64,000 nucleotides of DNA from Seiridium cupressi (Eukaryota; Ascomycota; Sordariomycetes; Amphisphaeriales; Sporocadaceae): the NCBI GenBank assembly GCA_036674765.1, contig JARVKI010000084.1:1-64000 (forward strand), in the 5' to 3' direction. Shown here piece by piece: positions 1-9,259 of this stretch. The notes under the pieces are model-generated. The model did not search any database and was not told where the DNA came from. It worked only from the letters and a program-made list of their open reading frames with translations. The first letter of the stretch is position 1; the number at the start of each line of letters is the position of its first letter. A program made the position numbers and the translations under genes.

Positions 1-65
<65 letters not shown>
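1..65. repeat. 65-base poly-C run at the window edge
   Basis: The first 65 bases are all C with no interruption. Fungal telomeres are TTAGGG/CCCTAA arrays, so this is not telomeric. A pure homopolymer this long at a contig edge is best explained as a sequencing or assembly artefact, for example poly-G reads from two-colour chemistry assembled in reverse complement. It is probably not genomic. Confidence 0.8.
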
Positions 66-569
66 ACGTCTCTCCATGATCAGAGGGCAGCACGGAGTTA
101 TAGCTAGGTTCAATCAAGCTCGATACTTAGAGAATGGTAAAATTGTTCGTCATCATCCAGATAGCCACAATCGCATCATGTTGGAGGCTTGGAAGGTTTT
201 GCTATGGAGAAAAAATTCGCTTTAAAACTTTTAAAGATCCGCATCGACCTTTAACCCGAGAAATAGACCTGACGCGATGTGCATCAATGTAGTCCAAATG
301 ATTCGACGTGAATTCATGTGGACATGGGAACTTGTAAATCATAATGGTAGTCACACCGCCCTCTGTATTGCTATTTGGTAAAATTGAAGAAATCATACTT
401 GAACTCGAGGGTATCATAGCGGCCCAATCTTTTGCCGTGCTTTCTGCTCTAAAACGCCTCTCCCCATGTAATTCGACGACCCAATACACAATACAAGCAA
501 AGCCCGCATGATTTTCCCCAAAAGCGTCATGGCCGCTCCTACACCGCGTCACCAAGCTCAAGCATCCGC
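66..569. other. No gene recognised
   Basis: Short overlapping frames occur on both strands, but none has a recognisable motif or splice structure. The stretch lies downstream of the minus-strand hypothetical gene and probably includes its 3' untranslated region. Confidence 0.5.
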
Positions 570-1262
570 TCAGCTATTCCTTCTCATCTTGAGTCGTTCA
601 GACAATGTCGGCTTCTTGAGAACAGCCTCGACATCATCCGGGATTGCGTCCATGTCCTCGTTCATGAGATCTAGACAGGCCTTGGATGCTATAGCTAGAG
701 TATCAGTAACTGGCTATATCGTGACGACCGCTGTTGGATAATACTCACGTAGAAGCGAACTAGCGTCCCCCAACTCCAGAGCAGCGCTCATCCGTGCCGA
801 CCGGTAGCACCCGTAGATTTGCTGAAGCGCCAGCATGCGCTTCCACAGTCGTTCAGGGTCGCCCTCCGTTCCCTCCTCAATCGTCTTGACCGAGTTTCTC
901 CTCCGCTGAAACGCGCCGATCTGGCTGGCACCCTCACTCTCGCTACAGGAGCTCGGCGACGGCGATCGTGATGGGCACATGTCTTCCATGGTGACGTGCT
1001 CAACCTGTGATGATTCCATCTCGCTCTTGGAGGTTGATGGTGGTGGACATGGGGTGATTGCATCGGTGTCGTCGGCGAACGCCTTTCGCGACGAGGCATG
1101 TCTTCCAGTTCTAACCATCTTAGTTCTGTGAATCTCTCTTGCCCCAGAGAAGAACGAGGTAGATGGGGTATCGGTACTGGCGCCTGAGCTGTAAAGTGGA
1201 GTGCTAGCCGGATATCTAGCTTGATTCCGGTCTTTGTTTGGCGTAGTTGAAGACAGAGACAA
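570..1262 (-). CDS. Hypothetical Ser/Pro-rich protein, two exons
   Basis: The start ATG is at 1262. Exon 1 runs from 1262 to 749 and ends at a GTGAGT donor. A predicted 54-base intron (695-748) contains a CTGAT-type branch site. Exon 2 runs from 694 to the TGA at 570-572. An alternative acceptor 6 bases further on would remove two residues. The product is about 212 residues. The first two thirds are Ser/Thr/Pro-rich and probably disordered. The end is more ordered: a Trp- and Leu-rich helix-like part (ERLWKRMLALQQIYGCYRSA), then an acidic/Leu region containing ACLDLMNEDMDAIPDD. The end resembles conserved hypothetical proteins of filamentous ascomycetes, but this is an impression and no named domain is seen. 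A TATA-like element and a CCAAT box lie upstream. Function is unknown. Confidence 0.5.
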
Positions 1263-1383
1263 AGAAATGTTGGGGTTTCAACGAGTATTGCGGGAACACA
1301 GATGCGCTTAGTCGCTGCTTATGTATGCAATGTATTTGTGTGGGAACTCCCAGGCACCTGTGAGGGGGGTGTGGGATATTGTC

Positions 1384-1470
1384 TTATATAGCTTACATGG
1401 GCTTCACATGCATAAGGTCATTCTACTAGTTGTATGTCTATTGGAACCTGACAAGCCCAGCCAATCAGCA
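1384..1470 (-). promoter_or_regulatory. Candidate promoter of the 570-1262 gene
   Basis: Read on the minus strand, a TATATAA element lies at 1384-1390, about 125 bases upstream of the ATG. A CCAAT motif on the plus strand lies at 1461-1465, inside an imperfect palindrome of about 1459-1482 (GCCAATCAGC ... GGCTGATGGG). The spacing suits a fungal promoter. No regulator can be named. Confidence 0.3.
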
Positions 1471-1482
1471 CCGGCTGATGGG

Positions 1483-4400
1483 CCGCCACTTGTTGATGCC
1501 GGCTGAGTCAAGTGCCGCAGGTGTGTTGTCGCATTAGTTCCAATGAGTAGACTGGCACGAACCCAGCGCAGTGTACAACTCGTGGAACGTTCTAGTTAGC
1601 TGTTGGCTAGTCGTTGCTCCGACGGCGACCACGGATGGGTGTGAGCTCATTCGGAAGTACGCGACCAACAGTAGTGTCAGGTGTGAGGCGGGTAGGAAAG
1701 TTTCGCGATCGGACTGGGGGCTCATAACCATCCGTCGTCACGCAGAGAGCCAAGCTTTGATACCCTGCAACTTTGTTGGCCGGTGTGTGTGGTCGCTGCC
1801 ATGCAAGCTGCAGCGGATGTAGATCATCAACTACCGAAGCCTCCGACCCCCACCAATACCTGAGGTGCCGGTGCGCCGTTCTCGGAACCGCTGATCAGCC
1901 TGTTGCAAGCATCACTTGCACGAGCTCGTCAATTGTCGTGATGAAGGAGATGACTACATCTGTATCACCTTCCGCCCGTCCTAGGACCTCACAAGAGCTT
2001 GAACATGACTTGGATGTGCCCGTGGGACGAGCCAGCTCGTTTCACGGTCTATGTGTTGTCAGGGTCCAAGGTAAACAAGCACCGCTTAGCGCTGTTTACG
2101 TAGCACGAATGGCGCGAGGGACGAATCCAAGACTCGCTGCCAAAGGGCCAGGGGCGTCAAGTCTCGCCCGTCAACAACGGAGCTCCATCTGGGCTGATGA
2201 CACTTGTACCTTCCGCGTTAAGCACTTCCTAGACAGACGGAGTCGCAGATGCGCTCTGTGATGGTCCGAGTACGTGAATATAGCACGATGCCTTACCCAG
2301 TAGTGCGGGGCGTCGCGCCAGTGTGGTCAGGCCGGGGGCGAGGTGGAGCTTAGTGATCTCTGAGCATCGTGCGATGCTTGTCAAGGGCATGGGATGCATG
2401 ATGAAATCGGGCAGACAACCTTCACCGCATCACCAGAAAAGAGCTACTCACGCGCGAGATTGGAGGTGGACCAGATATTGAAAATTTTGAATTCTCGAGG
2501 GCAAATTTTCATCAACTATAGCAACCAACTCTAATGAGCCCCTGAACAAAAAGATTCCTTATCAGATAACAGCACGATCACACGCCTGATATTCCTCGGC
2601 ACGAGGTCATGTCTCGTCCATCGGAACACACCATCTTCAGAGCCACGACGTCTCCTAGGTATTTGGACTGACTCCTCTGTCTTCCTCTCTCTGTATATAG
2701 CGCGGCCGGAGATAACATGGTCAAGGTGAAGCTGGACGAATCGAGCTGGTATCATGCCATCTGGATTACCGGATTCAGCAGTGCCGCATCAATTGAGTCA
2801 TGATATCACTGTCGCAGCCTATCGGAGCCCTGCGCTACAAGCAATTTTCCATACCAAAAGGAGCTGGTTTGCAGAAGATCGACGGTTGCACCATGCAACA
2901 TAATCGCCGACCACTTCGAATTTTGCATACCACACAAAAGTCAAGATGCATTAGCCGCCACATTTTATCGGGACCATTCGATCCAGTAGCCGTCCACGTG
3001 CCCGTTAGTAGTTATCACAAGCGAAAAAGCCGTCTGAATTCGGTGCGCCGAGGACTCACTTTCAACGCCCTACAGCCAAAACTTGAGCTGTGCTATCACG
3101 GGAGATGTGGCTCGAAGTCTTAGTTTCGACCGAGCACCCCCAAAGTCCCAAACGGAGTGTCCATATTAGATCACAGTCAGGAATTGAGTTTAACCCCATG
3201 GACATCCGGACTTGAGAAGCTGTGACAGACCGGCGTAAAGGGGAAAAGCGGTACCCCGGTTTAACCGGCGTAAGCCCCGTGAACCGGCGCAAATGCTGGA
3301 CGGTGCCAGTCGCAGTCTCTCTGACTAACGTGCGGGTGCGCCGGGTAGGATTATAAATTTGGTGATGAGAACACTCGCAACAGTCTGGTTCGATCTAAGC
3401 AAGCCAAGTCATTAGGATTCGTCTCGGCCATTTCCAGCATAGCGGTAGCACAACATCTTTTGAGTAACTGTTGGACGACGCTTTCAGGACAGTCCAGGTC
3501 GATGTCCGGATCTAAAATGAGGCACCGTCTTTACGGTGGTGAGTGACTATGATACACGACGCGTGTATGCATCCCTGTTCACATGCGAAAGGGACTGCAA
3601 GCTTCAAGTCTCAAGCTTACAGGCGTAACCGTTTCTAAAGGCTTCAGTCGGGTGGACCGGAGAATCTGCAAGTTCGTGTCATCACACATCGACATTGTAG
3701 TGCCAACGCTATAATCGGAGCTCTTGTTTAGCTCTTGTATCGCTCAAGCTTGCGAAGTGCTGACAGGCCGCAGTCTAGAACACATTGGAACGGCATTGGT
3801 ATTGCAATACCTATGGGCAAAGAAGCCAAGCACACGCCCAAGTTGAACCTAGGAGTCGGGGTACCATGGCGATAGGGACGCAGAGCGCTCAATATGCTCT
3901 CACTAAAATCTTAGCTTCGGGATGCTGCTGATGCCAAAGAATTGTAGCGGCAACATGCGGATCCCGATGCAGTCCTCACAAGCTACAGCTTGGCGTGCAA
4001 ACTCCACAAAGGTCAGCTTCACTAGCTTCTTTCAGCCCTAAATCCAAGACAATTGTCAGAACAACATCAATGCCAGCCAGCTCGTTATAGAAACACCATG
4101 TAATGGCGCGGCTCTGCTATCCAGGCTGTCCCAAACTAAGCTTCCTGCATGTGTTTCGTTGGTGTTGGGGAGACACTCGGGGCAGCCACGGCGCATCCTC
4201 GGAATGACAATCGTGACAGCAACTCATTCCACGTGAGAAACCATCTATGAGACGACGGTCTTTGCACTAGAACGAAGTTAACTCGCGCCACAATTGGCAC
4301 ATCCGAAGACCCGATAAATAACAATTCAAATATGTTGATTCACTTGGCACGTGAGAGGTGTTTCTTTGAGCAGGGAACGCTCGTTACTGTTCTCGCGTTT

Positions 4401-4518
4401 CTAAGATATAGATAGAACTAAATGTATCACATGGATTACTCAAGTAACACATACCAGGGTCCTTGTCGTTTATCTTATCCTCGAAGCTGACTGAGACATC
4501 CACTCAGGTATGTGCACA
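1483..4518. other. About 3 kb without a recognisable gene
   Basis: The open frames here are short, overlap each other and carry no known motif. The longest is 162 codons on the plus strand at about 1773-2261 and looks like chance. No transposon ends or long repeats were found. A cluster of three ACCGGCG copies at 3229-3292 is the only local pattern noted. Confidence 0.45.
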
Positions 4519-5678
4519 TCAAACCTTGACGTACTCAGAACAGATCACAGGGCCGTTTAGGTCCATGATATCGTTGATAGTAATGTTGGGTGCTATTTCA
4601 CCAATTCCATCCATGTAAAGGGTGTGCTGCAGAGTCGTCACGGTGCCGTTGTCGTTGAAGTAGTCGACGATTGCGTGATCGACGGAGGGGTCCGGACATA
4701 TCGTAGAGTCGGTTCTCCGGATCCAGCTTCTGCCACTCCCACCATAGCTTGTCGAGGTACGAGTGATGCAGATAGAATACCGGATGACCAGGGCTTAGAG
4801 TGGGATCAGCCATCTATTTGGGATTGTCAGTCCACCATCTGACATTCTCGTGGCGACCCTTCCCGCTTACAATCTTACCTACGCCTCCGTGCCCAGCGCT
4901 ATGTGGGCTCCCCTCCAGACAGCTACGGGCTGTAGAGAAGTCGTCGATGGCATTGCAACGATCGATGTTCGTCTGGGCTGCCTGGGAAAACTGATGTTGA
5001 CTGAAGCTACGGGATAAGCAATGGTCCTCAACGCCGTTATTAAGCTCCCATCTCAGGGTGAGATTGGCAAAGGGCCCAGTCTGGATACAGTCGTCTTCGC
5101 CTTCGCCGTCGCCGCCAAAATTCGCGTCCTTCCAAAGGTCAGGCCCAAGCAAGTCGTCAACTTCGGCAACTTCATCCCAGTATCTGCAAGGGTCAGAAAA
5201 AGACAAGAGTGACCTCGATGTATGCAAACCTACGGCATGCGACCGGTGTAACTACACTCATGGCGAATCATTCGTTCGTGGACCGTCATATCATAGCGAT
5301 GGAAAGGTAGGAACGCCGCCTGTTCTCAAGTCAGCCACTTGTAATGTAGTTGCGAGCCCCAAGATCACGTACCACGCCGTGGATATAACTTGTCTGGTGG
5401 ACATGGGGCCATTGCAAATCATCATCCTATCGACTGACGGCACCCGAAAAGTTCGTCTTTGAGGGTGAATTGATCAAGCAAAGATCAGCGCCGATGTACC
5501 CAGACTTCTCCTCTGCGGTGAGGTTTGTCCTTCAGCCGTGTAAGCAACATATCTATTTAGGGAGCTGTGGTTGAGTATACCATGGAACGCGTTGGGCGAT
5601 CTCCGTGCAAGCTGGCGCTTGTAGTTTGGGAAGAGCAGAAGCCAGGGAGCATACTGCCAAGAATAGTTGGATTTTCAT
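4519..5678 (-). pseudogene. Tyrosinase (type-3 copper oxidase), disrupted by a stop codon and a frameshift
   Basis: Five exons can be followed: 5678-5581, 5529-5373, 5319-5234, 5183-4883 and 4813-4519, with introns of 50-69 bases. The ATG opens a secretion-signal-like segment (MKIQLFLAVC...). The copper-A site is complete: a His in HVHQT, then HGVAAFLPFHR with its H-x8-H spacing, followed by HECSYTG and PYWDE. The copper-B site is also complete: HSAGH, then FYLHHSYLDKLWWEWQ. The family end (HTLYMDGIGEI ... TGA at 4519) is present. Two lesions break it. An in-frame TAG at 5427-5429 sits where family members usually have an aromatic residue before the DD(D/F) motif. A one-base shift at about 4688-4697 puts the last 58 codons out of frame. 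An intact gene would encode about 311 residues. Family members oxidise phenols to quinones, in pigment formation or secondary metabolism. Sequencing error could explain one lesion, less easily both. Confidence 0.8.
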
Positions 5679-6513
5679 AATGACCAATATTGTACTGCGC
5701 AGACTGAACGGGGATGTTGGAGGAACTTTCTCTCGTCGCTCATGGAAACCAACGCCTCGGGTGTCTGATGTTTCCCATCACTTCAGCATATGATGAACCT
5801 ACAAATATTGCAACCCCATATCAGCAACCAGTCTTGCTCTCTGCCCTTGCAGCAAGGCCGCGAATACTCATGCGGTCTGCATACCATAACTAGAAGGCTG
5901 AAGTGCACCATCATCTACTTTTCGTAACAGTAACACATGCTTATGCACTGACAAAGATGATTCGGGATTACAAAGATTCTTACCAAGAAAAAGCGTATTG
6001 CTTGACCGCAAGTCACCGGGCCGAGCCCCAGACGCCCAGCCAGCCAAGACTCTATAACCTTCCTGATCTGGCATTCCATCAGGAACTGGAAGGTTATAGA
6101 GTCTCGATTGCAAGTGGCGAGTGCATTATTTTACTACAATCGAGCTTCAGCGTTATATTACCTTGGGTTCAAACTCTCAGCAACCCCTCATGGTTGCGGT
6201 GGCTCTCGTTTGTGAACGCAGTGCGTGCCGGATGAGATAGTATCTCTCTATACTATGTAAGTATCGTTGCTAGTCGACTTTAATGGCTTGTTTACCTTCT
6301 GCCAGACTCAACTGAAGACAGCTTGTGCCTTCGTCTCGATGACCGATTGAGAGTGCCTCCAAATACTGAGAGTTCATTTGGATGTGGATTACTATATCTC
6401 TAATTGGTTGACAGAACACCAACATTCTGATTTTCAACCATCGTCGTGTCTCTAATCAGCACTTTGGACAAAACTGAGAACACAGCAGATACCATTTGAA
6501 TGCCACACAATCG
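5679..6513. other. Intergenic, containing a nested hairpin
   Basis: No gene was recognised. The main structure is a set of inverted repeats at 6047-6144, listed separately. Confidence 0.5.
6047..6144. repeat. Nested inverted repeats (hairpin or cruciform)
   Basis: A perfect 17-base inverted repeat pairs 6047-6063 (AGACTCTATAACCTTCC) with 6088-6104, around a 24-base loop. The loop can pair further (CCTGAT with ATCAGG). Next to it, an 8-base inverted repeat pairs 6103-6110 (CTCGATTG) with 6137-6144 (CAATCGAG). It is too short and isolated to be named as a mobile element, but could be the relic of a small palindromic element. Confidence 0.6.
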
Positions 6514-6938
6514 TCATCCTAGCAATATGAATCCCAACGCTAGGAACAACAGTGGCATCAGACTGCCCAGTCCTCTGTTGACCGGTATGGCTCGACCCTG
6601 CACCGGCAGCAGTGTACTTGTTGCCGTTGGGCGAATGCCACCCGTTCCAGTCGCCCCAACAGCGCCCGTTGAATTGCCAAAGCCCGGCAGCTTTCCCGTC
6701 CCTCCGGCTTGCCCTGCAATAACCTGGGTAGTTGTCACCGTGTCTGTTTGAGTGACTGTAACATTATTGATAATCGAGATGATAATGACCTCTGTTGAGA
6801 CACTCCCAGCGCCGGTGGTAGTCGTTTGGCCCTATCAGATGTTAATAATGGGAGGGACCTTTCGAGATAGAATACAAGACTTGCAGCAACCCCCAATGCT
6901 ACCGTGGCGAAGATTAGCATCCAAAGCCGACGCAGCAT
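6514..6938 (-). CDS. Candidate small secreted GPI-anchored protein
   Basis: Exon 1 (6938-6903) encodes MLRRLWMLIFAT. A predicted 71-base intron (6832-6902) follows, and exon 2 runs from 6831 to the stop at 6514. The product is 117 residues. It begins with a short basic-plus-hydrophobic segment like a signal peptide. It continues with a Thr/Gly/Val-rich body (TVTQTDTVTTT) and ends in a hydrophobic tail (MPLLFLALGFILLG). That order matches GPI-anchored fungal surface proteins. No enzyme domain is visible. The signal segment is short, so the true start or first intron may lie further upstream. Confidence 0.45.
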
Positions 6939-8676
6939 CTTCAAGGTCGAGAATGCGAATTAATCCCTTGTTCCACGGGCCACCGCGATGACAGGCGAAC
7001 AGGGATGAGAAAGGCGTGGGATGAATCTTCGCGGTAGTATGTATTCGACGGCCCAAACTAACTTTCTTCTGACTGGTGGGACACGTCAACCGATTATCGT
7101 GATGTTCGATCACACGCTCTTGCTTCGTGACGCTCCTTTTTGAATCCTCCAGGTGTCTTCACCAATCGTGGAGCTACTCGAGATCAAGGTAGATGTTCTG
7201 TATATCCGAGTTCCATGCAAGTTGTTGTACCGGTCGACGATGAGTTAGCTTTCGTAGGAGGTTGTTCCGAAACATCGATCTCATGCACCTGGCTGTGATG
7301 GTGAAAGTATCACGACAAGATGTGGTGTGTATAGCAATCTGTCGAGGCGAAGAATCGAAGAGGTGCACATCTATCGTTCATGCATCATCTGATGTAACAG
7401 GATGTTGGGACGAAGCCCAGGAGATTGGCGATCCTCGCAAATCATGACACGGCAGAAGATTCGACGCAGGGATTTATGGACTCATACGAATTGGTGATCC
7501 CCGAAAACGCGGGCGTCGCTCATGATTCGGGAAATCTATCCCAGCCGAATTGGCACTTGTATGACAAAAGATTCGACCCGAAACTGCTCAAGCCATTCAG
7601 TGGAGCCAAAGTCCGTAAATAGCTAGGACTTGGTGTTGCGCTGTGACTCTGATGGTGATGTTATGGATCCTCACTGAAACAAGAATCGTTGCATCCATCG
7701 TCAAGGCGACGTTAAACTCGAGAGCATATTTTTATCTGAATCGTCCCGCATTTTTACTCTCCATGGCGGATTCCCTTGCATGATCACAGGTTCTAACACT
7801 ACATACATGATAGCATAGAAAGACATCAAATTTGAGCATTGTCCGAGTTGAGCAGAACTCATTCCCGATGCTAGGGCCTTTCAGAGTTTATACTCCCAGG
7901 CAAGCATTTCGGACGTAACAGCCTCATGCATAGACTGCCCATGATATTGAAGTTGTGAATCAGACGATCCGACGTCTTACTTTGAACCCTTTTCTAAGCG
8001 GCAGCGTTGACCATTGTAGAGGCAACCTAACCATGCGCAGGCACCATCGAGCCAAGCATACGCTCAGAAGTGAGCTCAAGAGAGTGAACAGAATAGCGGG
8101 GCCTTCAAAAGGTCACGACGAGTAAACGCATGAATAGAGGAGAAGTAGGTTTATTTAGCACTATTCGTACTATCTCAGAAACATCCCCGGATCGGTCGTC
8201 GATTGGGACGACTGCCCGGCTAGTCATCTGAGCATCGAGCGCCAAAAGCGCCCGACGAAGACCTTGCGGTCTACCTATTTCAAGAAAATATGAGATCCGA
8301 CACGATATCCTTCACGACCATGTAAGCAAATTATGCCTATTAAAATATGTAACGCCTTGTAGTGGTAGATGAGATCCAGTCTGGTGATGCGTGTGTCTAA
8401 GTATGCTGCCGTGTTCCCATGATGTTGTGATCCAAGTGTATGACAGTCGATCATGAAAGCGATCGGGAAAAGTTGGTGCGCAGGGTCGCACCTCGAAGCG
8501 CTCAGCTAGTATTATTCGAGAACGCCAAATCTAAATGCAATGACCGCTGAAAAGTCGTCCTGGTTTCGACACGGTGGGTAATTCTAGTATGAGGCCCAGC
8601 GGTGGGCCGGAATATGGGGTATCTCGAGAAAAGGAGGCGGTACTGCTCGCTGAAAGCCCTTTGTGTGTTCCGTGGC
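6939..8676. other. About 1.7 kb without a recognisable gene
   Basis: Only short frames were found, several opening at TTG rather than ATG. No motif, tRNA or repeat was recognised. Confidence 0.45.
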
Positions 8677-9259
8677 TTAGTGCTTCTTCTGCTCCGTGCT
8701 GCTGGACGTGTTCGTCTTCGTCTGATGGTGCGAGTAAGAGTGGTGTTGCCGTACCTATACACATCATATTAGCCTTTTTCTTTCTTACTTTCTTCCTTTC
8801 TTTCTGCCCCGGGTTGGAGAATGAGACATTCGGACTGCGACTTACCCGTTGTCGGCCTCTCCTTTCCTCCTCTGGCACGCTGACTTTTTGCCTGTCTTCT
8901 TCGTGCCATGCACTCAGACTCTTGCCGCCAAACATGAGATCATCGTCGTCGATCACTGTCGGCTCCATCCATCCATAGCCTTGTGAGTGAACCTCTGCCG
9001 CGAAGTAGCAGGAGGATGCATCTTGGTGAGGATGATGCGGAGTCGTCGAAGTGGTGGTCATCTTGAGCGGCGAAGGGTTGGCGGTACTGGACGTGGTGTG
9101 TTGTGTTTGTAGAGTAGATCGCTTGGTAGAAGTGGTACGGGAATGCGGCAAAGGAGATGAATACGACTTTGCGCGTAAATGGAAGGTCAACTGGGACGAA
9201 GATCTGTTGCCCGGCCGTCTGTGATCTTCAAAGGCGTGGTGGGATCGGGGGGAAGACAT
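8677..9259 (-). CDS. Conserved-looking hypothetical protein with a basic His-rich tail
   Basis: Exon 1 (9259-8846) ends at a GTAAGT donor. The 91-base intron (8755-8845) has a CTAAT branch site just before its TATAG acceptor. Exon 2 (8754-8677) encodes 25 residues rich in His, Lys, Thr and Ser, ending EQKKH. The product is 163 residues from the first ATG, or 97 if translation begins at the internal MTTTSTT Met near 9062. The core has an acidic run and the stretch DDDDLMFGGKSLSAWHEEDR, followed by a very basic segment (EEERRGRQR). The shape resembles small conserved hypothetical proteins of Sordariomycetes. The basic tail could suit nucleic-acid binding, but function is unknown. Confidence 0.55.

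Noticed and set aside
1773..2261. 162-codon plus-strand frame
   Set aside because: No recognised domain, no signal peptide and no promoter or intron evidence.
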